A stretch of DNA of 64,000 nt from Thermoleophilaceae bacterium. Lineage in GTDB: Bacteria; Actinomycetota; Thermoleophilia; Solirubrobacterales; Thermoleophilaceae. Positions 26,354 through 35,615 of this stretch are shown piece by piece (position 1 is the first letter of the stretch; the number at the start of each line of letters is the position of its first letter). Under the pieces are notes generated by a model. The model saw only the letters and a program-made list of their open reading frames with translations. It did no database searches and was not told the origin of the DNA. The DNA lies in NCBI GenBank assembly GCA_030447875.1, contig JAUJOA010000004.1:106090-170089 (forward strand), written 5' to 3'. Both the position numbers and the translations under genes were made by a program.

Positions 26354-26809
26354 ATGAACGTCCTCTACACAGCCGAGGCGACCGTGACCGGCGGGCGCGA
26401 TGAGGGACACGGGCGCACCGCCGAGGGCGCGCTCGACGTGGACATTCGCGTGCCTACGGAGCTGGGCGGGCCGGGCGGTGGAACGAACCCGGAGGAGCTG
26501 TTCGCGGTCGGCTTCGCCTCCTGCTTCGAGTCCGCGCTGAAGCTCGTGGCCCGGCGGAAGAAGCTGGACGCCGACGACGTGTCGATCGACTCGCGGGTCA
26601 TGCTGCTCCCCACCCCCGAGCGCGGCTTCAAGCTCGCCGCGGAGCTCGACGTCACGCTGCCGTCAATCGAGGATGGCGACCAGGCGGCCGACCTGGTGAG
26701 AGCGGCTCACCAAGTCTGCCCCTACTCGGACGCCACGCGCGGGAACATCGACGTGGCGCTCACGGCGAACGGGCGAGAGCTGGAGGGTGGGGCCACGGCG
26801 GCCGGCTAG
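26354..26809 (+). CDS. OsmC/Ohr family peroxiredoxin
   Basis: 151 residues from ATG 26354. The family's two redox cysteines are visible in FASCFESAL and HQVCPYSDATRGN, with the N-terminal GGPGGGTNPEELF loop of Ohr proteins. It would reduce organic hydroperoxides in the cytoplasm using a thiol partner. The 3' end overlaps the convergent DUF427 gene by four bases. The 147-base gap to the divergent speA gene has no regulatory site I can name. Confidence 0.93.
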   Translation: MNVLYTAEATVTGGRDEGHGRTAEGALDVDIRVPTELGGPGGGTNPEELFAVGFASCFESALKLVARRKKLDADDVSIDSRVMLLPTPERGFKLAAELDVTLPSIEDGDQAADLVRAAHQVCPYSDATRGNIDVALTANGRELEGGATAAG

Positions 26810-27651
26810 CCGTGCGCCGGCTTCCGGCCCGGCGACCACGGCGTCTCGGGCCGCTCCTGCAGCTCGCCGTCCACCTCGATGTCCACGCGCTCGTTGAGGA
26901 AGGCGAGGTGGTCGCGCAGCGGCTCGACCTCGCGGCACGGCTCGGGATAGCTCCACACCACGTCGTCCTCCTGCCCATCCGCGGTGCGCACCGAGTGGTA
27001 TGAGGCGATGCCCTTGTAGGCGCAGGTGCTGTGCTTGTCGCTCTCGACGAGCAGGTCCGAGCGCACGTCGTCCGGTGGGATGTACCAGCGCGGCGGAAGG
27101 CCGGTCTCGAAGAGCGCCTTGGCGCGGCGAGTGTCGGCCACCAGCTCGCCGGCCACCGAGACCTTCACGTGGCGCGAGGTGTCGAGCACGTCGACGCGGT
27201 GATAGGGATCGCGCGCGTGGCCGAGCGCCGGCTCGTCCTCCTCGAGCCACTCGTCCAACTGCTGCCAGTAGAAGGCCACGTACCCCTTCAAAGGCGGGGC
27301 ATCGTCGAGCGGCTCCGGGTAGCCCCAGGCGGCGTTCTCGGCCACGCGATCGCCGACCCTCACCGACCAGTACGACGCGTCGCCCTTGAACGGGCAGTGC
27401 GTGGAGTGGTCGGTCGGCTCGAGCAGATCCATTCGAACCTCGGCTTCGGGGAAGTAGAGCATCGGCAGGTGGCCGTGCTCGTGGAGCAGCTTCGCCCGGC
27501 GGCTGTCCACCACGGTCTCGCCCGCGAAGATCGCGCGCATCCGGCGTTGGAAGTCCTCGAAGTAGATCAGCCCCTTTCGCTTCGGCAGCTCGAAGTTGAA
27601 GACGCCCGCGGGCCGGGGAGCAAGGGGGCCGGTGCCGACTGTGAGTGCCAT
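26806..27651 (-). CDS. Tandem DUF427 domain protein
   Basis: 281 residues made of two DUF427 units, at about 35-125 and 160-260. Each unit carries the same series of blocks: LPMLYFPEAEVRMDLL/PPRWYIPPDDVRSDLL, then THCPFKGDASYWSV/STCAYKGIASYHSV, then WGYPEPL/WSYPEPC. The domain function is not established. It is a cytoplasmic protein with no signal or membrane segment. ATG start at 27651. Confidence 0.88.
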   Translation of the reverse strand: MALTVGTGPLAPRPAGVFNFELPKRKGLIYFEDFQRRMRAIFAGETVVDSRRAKLLHEHGHLPMLYFPEAEVRMDLLEPTDHSTHCPFKGDASYWSVRVGDRVAENAAWGYPEPLDDAPPLKGYVAFYWQQLDEWLEEDEPALGHARDPYHRVDVLDTSRHVKVSVAGELVADTRRAKALFETGLPPRWYIPPDDVRSDLLVESDKHSTCAYKGIASYHSVRTADGQEDDVVWSYPEPCREVEPLRDHLAFLNERVDIEVDGELQERPETPWSPGRKPAHG

Positions 27652-27716
27652 GGGGTACTCCTTCTGTCGTGGGCGGTCGGTCGGTCCAGCGTAAAGGGTG
27701 GCCAGCCCACAGAGTC

Positions 27717-28865
27717 CTAAGGAAGCTCGAGCAGCGCGGCCGCAACGGCGAGCGCCACCTCCGAACGCGAGCGCAGCGATTCCGCGAGCACGAACTCCTC
27801 CGGCGTATGCGCGCCGCCTCCCCGTGGTCCGAGCCCGTCCACCGTCAGCGGCACGTGCTCGGCGACATGGCTAGCGTCGCTGGCGCCGCCGCGTTCGACT
27901 CCCACCACCGGGCGGCCGAGCAACCGCCCGGCGCCGGCGAGCAGCTCGGCGCTCGCCTCGGTTGTGTCCATCCCTGGCCAGCGGCGGACCAGCTGGGCGT
28001 CGAGCGTGGCGCCGCCCACGGCGGCCGGCACGGCCGAGAGGACCGACTCGATGGCGCTCAGCCGGTCGGCGCGGAGGTCGCAGAAGAGCTCGCCCGCGGC
28101 GGGAACCACGTTGAACGCCTCGCCGCAGCGCATGACGGTGGGCACCGCGGTGAGCCGCTCCGGACCGCGCGGATCGTGCTCGGCTGCCACCTCCTCGGCC
28201 GCCCGCGCCAGCGCCACCAGCGCGTTGCGCCCCCGGTCGGGCGCGGAGCCCGAGTGAGCGGACGCGCCCGACGCCCGGACCAGCAGGGTGCCCGCCGCCT
28301 TGCGCCTAACGACCACTCCCTCCTCCCCGCCAGGCCCCCGCTCGCCGGCCTCGAAGCAGAGACAGGCTTGGTAGCCGGAGAAGCGCTCGCCGTGGGCGAA
28401 CGGGTGCGTGCGCCACTCCTCGTCGGTCACGGCGAGCAACGCCACCTCGGCGAAGGAGTGGCGCACGTCCGCGAGGGCGCCCAGCAGGCCGAGGGCGATG
28501 ACCACGCCGCCCTTCATGTCCACGGTGCCGGAGCCCACGAGCCGCTCGCCGTCGCGCGTGAGCGACCGGTGCTCGGCGTGCGCCACGACGGTGTCGAGGT
28601 GGCCGAGGAGCAGAAGGCGCACGCTCCCCGTGCCGGGCAGGCGGGCGAGCAGGTCGGGAGCGTGGTGGGGCGACGAGCACGGTGGGCGCTCCACCGCCGC
28701 GTCGGCCGGCAGCAGCGCCGTGACGATCGCCGCCAGCTCCTCCGAGCCGCCCACGTCGCCGGAGGGCGAGGACACTCCCACCAGTGCCTCGAGCTCGCGC
28801 TCGGCGCGGCGCCCGATCTCCTCCGCCGCGCCGGCGACCCATCGGTTCGGCGGCTCCGCACCCAT
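27717..28865 (-). CDS. M20 family metallopeptidase (ArgE/DapE/CPG2-like)
   Basis: 382 residues from ATG 28865; the longer frame to 29336 is a shadow of the phosphoesterase. The two-zinc site is visible: LLLGHLDTVV, GTVDMKGGVVIAL, VTDEEW and FEAGERG, with the dimerisation domain containing ASAHSGSAPDRGRNAL. It hydrolyses an N-acyl amino acid or small peptide; specificity is unknown. GTG six codons-scale upstream are possible starts. Divergent from the phosphoesterase with 72 bases between. Confidence 0.87.
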   Translation of the reverse strand: MGAEPPNRWVAGAAEEIGRRAERELEALVGVSSPSGDVGGSEELAAIVTALLPADAAVERPPCSSPHHAPDLLARLPGTGSVRLLLLGHLDTVVAHAEHRSLTRDGERLVGSGTVDMKGGVVIALGLLGALADVRHSFAEVALLAVTDEEWRTHPFAHGERFSGYQACLCFEAGERGPGGEEGVVVRRKAAGTLLVRASGASAHSGSAPDRGRNALVALARAAEEVAAEHDPRGPERLTAVPTVMRCGEAFNVVPAAGELFCDLRADRLSAIESVLSAVPAAVGGATLDAQLVRRWPGMDTTEASAELLAGAGRLLGRPVVGVERGGASDASHVAEHVPLTVDGLGPRGGGAHTPEEFVLAESLRSRSEVALAVAAALLELP

Positions 28866-28937
28866 CGTCGCGAGCACACTAGGAGGTCGCCGAGCCGTGC
28901 GTGTGACGCCGGGCAAGCCCGGGTACATCGAAGGCCG

Positions 28938-29528
28938 ATGAAGCTCCTCGCGTTCAGCGACTTGCACCGCGACCTGAAGCAGGCCGAGCGACTCGTGGAG
29001 CAGTCGAGCCAGGCTGACCTCGTGATCGGCGCCGGCGACTTCGCCTCGGTCCATCGCGGCCTGGACCAGACGGTCGAGGCGCTGGCGACGATCGAGACGC
29101 GCACCCTGCTGGTGCCGGGCAACAACGAGACCGAGGATGACCTGAGGCAGGCCGCGGGCGCCTGGCCGGCCGCCGCGGTCCTCCACGGGGAGGGAGTCGA
29201 GCACGACGGCGCGACCTTCTTCGGCCTGGGCGCCGGGGTGCCGGTCACGCCATGGGACTGGAGCTTCGACTTGGACGAGGACGAGGCGGACGCCAAGCTC
29301 GCGAGCTGTCCGGACGGCGCCGTGCTGGTTCTCCACTCACCGCCCAAGGGCTACGTGGACGGCCACGACAAGCACCTTGGAAGCGAGGCCATCCTGCGTG
29401 CCATCGAAGCGCGCCGTCCACCGCTCGCCGTCTGCGGGCACATCCACGAGTGCTGGGGCGAGCAGGCGCAGATCGAAGAGACCCGGGTTGTGAACCTCGG
29501 CCCCGCGGGCACCATGCTGGAGATCTAA
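28938..29528 (+). CDS. Calcineurin-like metallophosphoesterase
   Basis: 196 residues from ATG 28938 (the reading frame is open further upstream but that part shadows the M20 gene). Motifs in order: FSDLHRD, GAGDFAS (variant of GDxxD), VPGNNET (GNHE-like with Asn-Glu), LVLHSPP and CGHIHECWG. It is a YfcE/phosphoesterase-type enzyme acting on phosphodiesters; substrate unknown. The methyltransferase start lies two bases beyond its stop, so they are probably co-translated. Confidence 0.88.
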   Translation: MKLLAFSDLHRDLKQAERLVEQSSQADLVIGAGDFASVHRGLDQTVEALATIETRTLLVPGNNETEDDLRQAAGAWPAAAVLHGEGVEHDGATFFGLGAGVPVTPWDWSFDLDEDEADAKLASCPDGAVLVLHSPPKGYVDGHDKHLGSEAILRAIEARRPPLAVCGHIHECWGEQAQIEETRVVNLGPAGTMLEI

Positions 29529-29530
29529 GG

Positions 29531-30631
29531 GTGGCTTCCGGCCGCCTGCCGGACCGGCCGCCCCCTCGCCTTGCGGCGCGCGGTGTGCTCGCGCTCCGCC
29601 GGCTGCTGCACCGAACCGCCGATCGGCTCGTACCGGGGGAGGTCGCCCTGTGGGAGCACTCGGCCGCCTTCGGACGCACGCGAATCCTCGGCGCGCTGGC
29701 CGAGTACGGGGTAGCCGATGCGCTGGCGGACGGGCCCGCGACGGCGCAGGAGCTCGCCGATCGCCTCGGACTCGATGCCGACGCCCTTCACCGGGCGCTC
29801 CGCGCGATCGGCGTCTACGACATCGTGCGCCTCGACCGGCGGGGGCGGTTCCACCTCACGCCCGCCGGCCGCGCGCTGGGGGAGGACCACCCCCACTCGC
29901 TGCGTGCGTGGATCAGGTATCTCAACCTCGCCTCGACCCAGGACGCCTGGGCCGGAGTCACCCAGACGATCAAGACGGGTGACCCGTCCTTCCCGGCGGT
30001 CCACGGTCGCTCCGTGTGGGATCACTTCGCCGCTCACCCGGACGAGGAGCAGCTCTTCGCCACGGCGATGCGCAAGCTCACGGAGCTCGACGTGCCGGCG
30101 ATCGTCGCGACCTACCCCTGGCCCGAGCGGGGAACGGTGTGCGACGTGGCCGGCGGCGTGGGCACGCTACTGGCGGGGGTGCTTCGCGCGCAGCCGGGCC
30201 TCCGCGGCGTGCTCGTGGACTCGCCGGGCGTGCTGACCGAGGCCGAGGGCCCCCTGAGCGCTGCCGGCGTGCGCGAACGGGTGACCCTCAGCGAGGGCAA
30301 CATGTTCGAGCGGGTCGAGGCGCAAGCGGACGTCTACGTGCTGAAGGACGTGCTCCACGACTGGGACGACGAGCGCTCCCTGACGATCCTCCGAACGGTC
30401 AGGGCGGCCATGCCGCACGGCGCGCGACTGGTCCTCGTCGAGAACCTCCAGAAGCGCAACCGCATCGATCCGATCGCCTCGCTGGTGGACGTCCACATGC
30501 TGACCCAGTGCGACGGCGGCCGGCAGCGGTCGGTGGCCGAGCTGCACGGGCTGCTCCGCTCGGCCGGGCTGCGGCCCGGCGAGCTGCGCCTCACCGCGCA
30601 GCCGGCGCTGGTGGAGGGAATCGCTGCCTGA
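29531..30631 (+). CDS. O-methyltransferase family 2 (AcrTMT/hydroxyneurosporene-type)
   Basis: 366 residues from GTG 29531, which sits two bases after the phosphoesterase stop with GGAGA upstream. Residues about 30-110 form the winged-helix dimerisation domain (ADALADGPATAQELADRLGL). The SAM domain starts at VCDVAGGVGTLLA; the conserved catalytic region is LKDVLHDWDDERSLTIL. The family methylates hydroxyls on secondary metabolites. No biosynthetic cluster is adjacent, so the substrate is open. Confidence 0.87.
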   Translation: MASGRLPDRPPPRLAARGVLALRRLLHRTADRLVPGEVALWEHSAAFGRTRILGALAEYGVADALADGPATAQELADRLGLDADALHRALRAIGVYDIVRLDRRGRFHLTPAGRALGEDHPHSLRAWIRYLNLASTQDAWAGVTQTIKTGDPSFPAVHGRSVWDHFAAHPDEEQLFATAMRKLTELDVPAIVATYPWPERGTVCDVAGGVGTLLAGVLRAQPGLRGVLVDSPGVLTEAEGPLSAAGVRERVTLSEGNMFERVEAQADVYVLKDVLHDWDDERSLTILRTVRAAMPHGARLVLVENLQKRNRIDPIASLVDVHMLTQCDGGRQRSVAELHGLLRSAGLRPGELRLTAQPALVEGIAA

Positions 30632-30709
30632 CGCGCGCGATCCAGCAGCCCGGACACGCGGCGCTCCCCCGCTTGTCACCCCGACCGCCGACATGCGATG
30701 CTCAGCGTG

Positions 30710-31267
30710 ATGGCGACCAACGAGCCCACAGGCAGCGCCGCCCCTCCGCCGGCGGGCTGGTACCCGGACCCCGAGGTGCCCGGGCGCCGGCGCTACTGGG
30801 ATGGGGGGCGCTGGACCGACCACGTGGATCCGCCGAGTCCGCCACCGCCCGCGCCGGGGCCGTCGGGGGCAGCCCAGGCCGGGCCGGGGGTTGCCGTCGC
30901 GCAGCCCACCTCCGACGCCGACGCGCGCCAGTGGGCGCTGTTCGCCCACCTCTCGGCGCTGCTCGCCCTGTTGATCGCCCTGCCGTTCGTCGGGCCGCTC
31001 GTGATCTATCTCGTCAAGAAGGACGACCATCCCTTCATCGCCGACCAGGCACGCGAGGCGCTCAACTTCAACATGTCGGTGTTCATCTACGGGGTCGTCG
31101 GGTTCATCGCGACGTTCGTCCTCTTCTTCGTCGTGATCGGCGTCCTGATGATTCCCGTTCTGATCGCCATCGGCATCGGCTGGCTCGTGTTCGTGATAAT
31201 CGCCGCCGTCAAGGCGAACTCGGGCGAGGCCTACCGCTACCCGCTGACGATCCGGATGGTCTCCTGA
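30710..31267 (+). CDS. DUF2510 plus DUF4870 membrane protein
   Basis: 185 residues from ATG 30710; ATG 30698 in frame would add four residues. The N-terminus carries a DUF2510 motif (GWYPDPEVPGRRRYWDG, then GRWTDHV), then a Pro-rich linker, then DUF4870 with three hydrophobic segments at about 80-105, 118-142 and 145-165. The block KKDDHPFIADQAREALNFN is diagnostic. The function of both domains is unknown; the protein is in the cytoplasmic membrane with the DUF2510 part probably inside. Confidence 0.85.
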   Translation: MATNEPTGSAAPPPAGWYPDPEVPGRRRYWDGGRWTDHVDPPSPPPPAPGPSGAAQAGPGVAVAQPTSDADARQWALFAHLSALLALLIALPFVGPLVIYLVKKDDHPFIADQAREALNFNMSVFIYGVVGFIATFVLFFVVIGVLMIPVLIAIGIGWLVFVIIAAVKANSGEAYRYPLTIRMVS

Positions 31268-31375
31268 GCGTCGCCGACGGGCGCCGAGGCGGTCACGGGT
31301 AGAGCTTCTTCCCCCTCGCTCAGCATCGCCACCTACTTCTCGATGCGTCGGGTGCGGTCCGCATCGCGAGCCTGC

Positions 31376-31798
31376 TCAGGGCGCGAGGGTGACCGAGCCG
31401 TCGTCGTGGACCGTCCAGCGCGGATTGTGCGCCACCTCCCACGGATGCCCGTCGGGATCGACGAACACCCCCGAGTAGCCGCCCCAGAACGTCTCGCCCG
31501 GTTCGCGCGCGATCGTCGCGCCCGCCTGGCGCGCCTCGGCGACCACGGCGTCGACCTCGCTCGCCGAGCGCACATTGTGGGCGAGCGTGACCCCGCCCCA
31601 GCCGCCGCCGTCGCGCAGGCCGCTGTCGGCGGCCAGCTCGGCGCGACTCCAGAGCGCCACCACCTGGCCGCCGGCCTGGAAGAAGACCACGTCGGCGCCC
31701 GGCTCCGCCCGGGTGGTCCAGCCGAGCGCCTCGTAGAAAGAACGTGCCCGCTCGAGGTCAGCCACGCCGAGGGTGGCCACGCTTACGCGCTGCTCCAC
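31376..31798 (-). CDS. VOC (glyoxalase/bleomycin resistance/dioxygenase) family protein
   Basis: 140 residues, one pair of VOC beta-alpha-beta-beta-beta units. N-terminal VATLGVADLERARSFYEALGW is the classic family start, and the C-terminal FWGGYSGVFVDPDGHPWEVA carries the metal-ligand glutamate of the last strand. It may bind a divalent metal and a small thiol or aromatic ligand; reaction unknown. ATG at 31798. Confidence 0.88.
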   Translation of the reverse strand: MEQRVSVATLGVADLERARSFYEALGWTTRAEPGADVVFFQAGGQVVALWSRAELAADSGLRDGGGWGGVTLAHNVRSASEVDAVVAEARQAGATIAREPGETFWGGYSGVFVDPDGHPWEVAHNPRWTVHDDGSVTLAP

Positions 31799-31903
31799 GC
31801 GGTCATCCTCTCACCCCGGCCGCGCCCGCGCCGGCAAGGACCTCCCGCGGTTGGCGCCCCCGGCTACGGTCTAGCCACAGACGTCGAACGGCTTGGAGGA
31901 GAT

Positions 31904-32578
31904 ATGGCCGACATGGGTTCGCCGCTCGATCGCTTCAACGAGGTCGAGACCGGCGAGACGTTCACGGTGCAGAACCCGCGGTTGCTGAAGGTCGAGCTCG
32001 CCCAGCGGTCCGTGATGGCGCGCAACGGGGCGATGGTGGCCTATCAGGGCGACGTTCACTTCGAGCACAAGGGCGGCGGGATCGGCCGCTTCCTCAAGAA
32101 GGCGGCGACGGGCGAGAGCCTCAGGCTGATGCAGGCGTCGGGGACGGGCGAGCTCTTCCTGGCCCGCCAGGCCATGCTGATCCACGTCCTGCAGCTCAAC
32201 GACGAGTCCCTGACCGTGAGCGGCTCAAACATCCTCGCCTTCGAGGATGGGATCGACTGGGACGTGACGCGTGTGAAGGGCGGCACCGCCGGGATGCTCG
32301 CTGGCGGGCTCTTCAACATCAACCTGCGCGGGACGGGCACCGTCGCCCTGCTCTCGGACGGCGAGCCGGTCAGGCTCGACGTGACCGAGGCGCCCACCTT
32401 CGGAGACCCCCAGGCGGCCATCGCCTGGTCGGGCGGCGTGCAGACCAGCCTGAAGACCGACGTGCAGGCCAAGTCACTCGTCGGTCTCGGGTCGGGCGAG
32501 AGCTTCCAGCTCGGCTTCTCGGGCCAGGGCTGGGTCCTCGTTCAGCCGTCGGAGGGCAGGCCGGTGGCGCAGGCCTGA
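31904..32578 (+). CDS. AIM24 family protein
   Basis: 224 residues from ATG 31904, which has a strong GGAGGAG ribosome site seven bases upstream. All-beta protein of the AIM24/TIGR00266 family, with VMARNGAMVAYQGDVHFEH near 55, LFLARQAMLIHVLQLN near 95 and FQLGFSGQGWVLVQPSEG at the end. AIM24 was named from a yeast mitochondrial factor; the bacterial role is unknown. No signal peptide or membrane segment. Confidence 0.87.
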   Translation: MADMGSPLDRFNEVETGETFTVQNPRLLKVELAQRSVMARNGAMVAYQGDVHFEHKGGGIGRFLKKAATGESLRLMQASGTGELFLARQAMLIHVLQLNDESLTVSGSNILAFEDGIDWDVTRVKGGTAGMLAGGLFNINLRGTGTVALLSDGEPVRLDVTEAPTFGDPQAAIAWSGGVQTSLKTDVQAKSLVGLGSGESFQLGFSGQGWVLVQPSEGRPVAQA

Positions 32579-32601
32579 GCGGTCGGGCAGGCTTCGCCCG
32601 C

Positions 32602-33543
32602 TCACACCGCGGAAAGCATCGCCCTCACGGTCTCCACAACCGTCGCGCGCTCCGCCTCCAGCCGGCGGTGGGTGAAGCGCATGACGCGATAGCCGGCGAG
32701 TTGGAGCGCCGCGTCGCGCCGCCTGTCGCGCTCGAAGGCTGCGACCGTGCGGTGGAAGGCGTAGCCGTCTAGCTCCACGATGAGCCGCGCCATCGAGCCA
32801 GACGGCATCGACCTCGAAGCCGGCCACCATCGCGTTGACCGCCGGTCTCGGCAGGCTGGCGGCGTGGCAGAGATCCAGGAACCGGCGCTCGAGCTCGGAG
32901 CGTGTGGGTGGGGCGGGTGGACGCTGAAAGGCGAGGAGGTCGGCGAGCGGTCGCAGCCCACGGCGACCGTGGCTGCGGCGGAAGACTCGCTCGAGCGCTC
33001 GAACATCGAGTAGGCGCAGGCGGTCTGCCTCCTCGAACGCGCGCTCGAGCTGCTCGGGCCGCACGACGTCTGCCAGGTCGAGCAACGTGCGGGCGACCGT
33101 CGTTACTGGAATGCCGTGGTAGTGCGACCGGTCGTCCGACGGAAGCTCACGAACGAGGTGCAGGGCGATGCCCGGACGACCGCGGCGGCTGCGACCGGGG
33201 GCCGTCACGTCGATCCTCGTAGCGGCGCTCGGCCGAAGGCCCCATAGCGCCGCGGCGCTTCGATGGCTCACACCGCGGCAGGGCCGCACGCGAGCGCCGC
33301 CGCCATCCAGCGCCCCTCCTTGGTCATCGCCGAGTGGCCGACCGCGTAGACGCCGACGTGAACCGGATGCAGCCGTCCCACGGCCAGCTGGTACCGGATC
33401 GCGCCCCTGCCGACCCCGAGCTGTAACAGCTGAGCGTACGACAGGACGCCGTGCTGCCTGGTGGCAAGCGCGGCGAGCTCGAGCTCGCCCCGTGGTCGAC
33501 TTCGTGCACCACTGTGGTGCTGAATGTCGACCACGTCAGCCAT
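32602..33543 (-). pseudogene. AbiEi-antitoxin-like/DUF559 protein, broken by two frameshifts
   Basis: Three consecutive frames make one recognisable protein from ATG 33543. First, an AbiEi-type winged-helix N-terminus (LSYAQLLQLGVGRGAIRYQL, HPVHVGVYAVG); then, after a frame change near 33268-33280 (restoring one G joins SHRSAAALWGLR), a middle part with VARTLLDLADVVRP; then, after a second change near 32800, the DUF559 nuclease-like end LIVELDGYAFHRT and VMRFTHRRLEAE. Proteins of this type occur in abortive infection/toxin loci and defence islands. No partner toxin is adjacent. Confidence 0.75.
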
Positions 33544-33642
33544 GAGGGTCGACGATGGCGTCGTCCGGCTCACGAGACAAGGCGCGCGTAACAAGAGAGC
33601 GACGGAACTGCATCCTCGGCGCCGCGCACGCCGGTTTGCCTC

Positions 33643-34099
33643 TTAGACGGTCCCCTCGGGCTCGTCGAGCTGGCGCTTGAGGTCCTCCGCAGGACCCTCG
33701 ACCGCCTCCTCGGTCATGTAGCCGAGGAGCCGAGGCTCGCCTCGGCTCTTGTCGACATGGGCGAAGAAGGGAGGAAGCGCCTTGATGTCACGGGGACGCT
33801 CTGGTCGTAGACCTGGAAGCGGATACGAGCGAGCTTGTCCGTGTCGATGTCCGGAACGGCCAGAGCCGCCTGCTCAGCGCTCTCCGCGTCGGCGCTGGCG
33901 ACGGCATCGCCTCGGCGTCCTTCTCGTCGAACGACGGCGGCCACGTATTGCTGAAGCTCTTCCGGCGCCGGCGAGCCAGCTGCTCAAGCTGGACGTGCAG
34001 AAGGTAGAGGGCGCCTTCGGGACCTCTAGTCGAACTCGACGGTCGTCGTGCGCTCAAGACGACGAGGTGCGACCTTGCGGGCGCGTCCCTGGACAGCAA
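33643..34099 (-). pseudogene. Unrecognised gene, several frameshifts
   Basis: A coherent minus-strand protein can be read only in pieces: LYLLHVQLEQLARRRRKSF in one frame, then SAEQAALAVPDIDTDKLARI with RFQVYDQ in a second, then RPRDIKALPPFFAHVDKS, followed by RGEPRLLGYMTEEAVEGP and a stop at 33643, in a third. The end of the piece is rich in acidic residues. I do not recognise the family. Start is unknown. Each frame change is where consensus errors or mutations would lie. Confidence 0.45.
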
Positions 34100-34189
34100 A
34101 CCTTCGACATACTCTGCTCGACGCCGATCTCCCTAGAGCGGTCTCTCCTGCTGTCCTCCCGGCATCTGACGACGGCGGGAACTTCCGCC

Positions 34190-35037
34190 CTACAGTCCGG
34201 CGGCGCGTGCCAGCAGCTCGACCTGGTCCGGCTCCGGAGAGGCCGGGAAGCAGATCACCTCGTCCGCGCCGGCCTGCTCGAAGGCCGACAGATAGCCCTT
34301 GACTGTCTGCTCGTCCTTGGCCGCCGAGTCCACGATCTGCTGCGCGTAGTCGCCCAGGAACCCGTAGTAGTCGCCGAGGCTCTCCTGCGCAACCCGCTCG
34401 GCGTCCTCCCCAAGCGCGAAGTAGAACAGCGCCATCGTGCGCGGCTCGCCGTCGCGGCCGGCCGCGCGCCAGGCGTCTTGCAGCTTGCTCACCGACTCGG
34501 CGAACATGTCAGGGGTGCCGCCGCCCATGGTCCAGCCATCGGCGTGCTCGGCGGCGCGACGGTAAGCGGCGTCGATGCTGCCGCCGATCAGCAGCGTCGG
34601 CCTGCCGTCGGAAGGGGACGCCCTACGCCGCCCTCACCGGACCACACGCTGTTCAGCTCGGCGAGCTGACCGTCGAAGGTGGCGCCGCGGGCGGCGAAGT
34701 CGGCACCCGAGGCCTCGTAGTCGTCGGGGCGGCCACCCACCGCGAGGCCGAGCACGAGCCGTCCGCCCGAGAGGTTGTCGATCGTCGCCGCCTGCTTGGC
34801 GAGCAGAGCGGTGTTCGTGCGCAGCGGCGTGATGAGGATGTCCGTCGTCAGACGGATCCTCTCAGTGACCGCGGCCGCCGCCGCGAGCGAGATGAGCGGC
34901 TCGTAGCTCGGGTAGACGATCCGGTCGATCGTGCCGAGGGACGAGAAGCCCGCCTGCTCGGCTCGTCGCGCCCAGTCGACGATGCCACTGCGATCGACTC
35001 CGCTAACCGCGTTCGGCAATCCGATCCCGACGTCCAT
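34190..35037 (-). pseudogene. LLM-class (luciferase-like) F420-dependent oxidoreductase, one frameshift
   Basis: From ATG 35037 the frame reads MDVGIGLPNAVSGVDR with the LLM barrel blocks SSLGTIDRIVYPSYEPL and ILITPLRTNTALLAKQAATI, then breaks near 34615. Shifting one base restores SPSDGRPTLLIGGSIDAAYR, EHADGWTMGGGTPDMF and the C-terminus to the stop at 34190. Joined, it is a normal 280-residue flavin/F420-dependent monooxygenase-like protein. The cofactor is inferred from family and from F420-enzyme neighbours. Confidence 0.8.
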
Positions 35038-35074
35038 GCTCTCTCCTCTTCCTCGCAGGCCATAGGGTGGCGCG

Positions 35075-35522
35075 GTGGCCGCCGGGGTGACTCTAGACGA
35101 GCTTCCCGGCTGGGCGCGGGCGCTGCTGGGCGACGCGCGGGTGGCTCATCTCGGGCTCCTCGACGGCGAGCGACGACCGCGCGTGCTGCCGGTCACCTTC
35201 GCGGTGGTGGGCGGCGCGGTGTGGAGCGCGATCGACCACAAGCCGAAGCGCCGAGCGGGCGGGGAGCTGGCGCGGGTGCGCTGGTCCGCGCCCGGCCGGC
35301 GTCGACGATGACGATCGACCGCTACGACGACGACTGGACGCGCACCTCGCGTGGGTGCAGATCCTCGGCACGACCGCCGTGGTCGACGTGGCGGGTCACG
35401 ACGACGTGCTCGCCACGCTCGCGGCGCGCTACCCGCAGTACGTCGACCATCCCCCGGACGGCCCGCTGCTGCGGCTGACGCCCGAGCGCGTGGTGTGCTG
35501 GAGCGCCGGCGACGAGGCGTGA
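35075..35522 (+). pseudogene. PPOX-class F420-dependent flavin-like reductase, two frameshifts
   Basis: GTG start at 35075: the first frame gives LPGWARALLGDARVAHLGLL and VLPVTFAVVGGAVWSAIDHK, the pyridoxamine oxidase-like barrel. One base is missing near 35280 (second frame RARPASTMTIDRYDDDW) and another near 35340 (third frame LAWVQILGTTAVVDVAG), ending WSAGDEA and TGA at 35520-35522. Divergent from the LLM gene (37 bases). The family commonly uses F420H2 to reduce biliverdin or other small compounds. Confidence 0.75.
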
Positions 35523-35615
35523 GCGTGGCGGTTCAGGCATCTCGCCGGCTCGAGCCTCGTACGGTTCCACCTCCATGCCGCGCGGCATAGAACCACGAAA
35601 CCCAGGAGGTCGCAG

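Noticed and set aside
28865-29336. N-terminal extension of the M20 peptidase
   Set aside because: It is the shadow of the phosphoesterase; the M20 motifs begin after ATG 28865.
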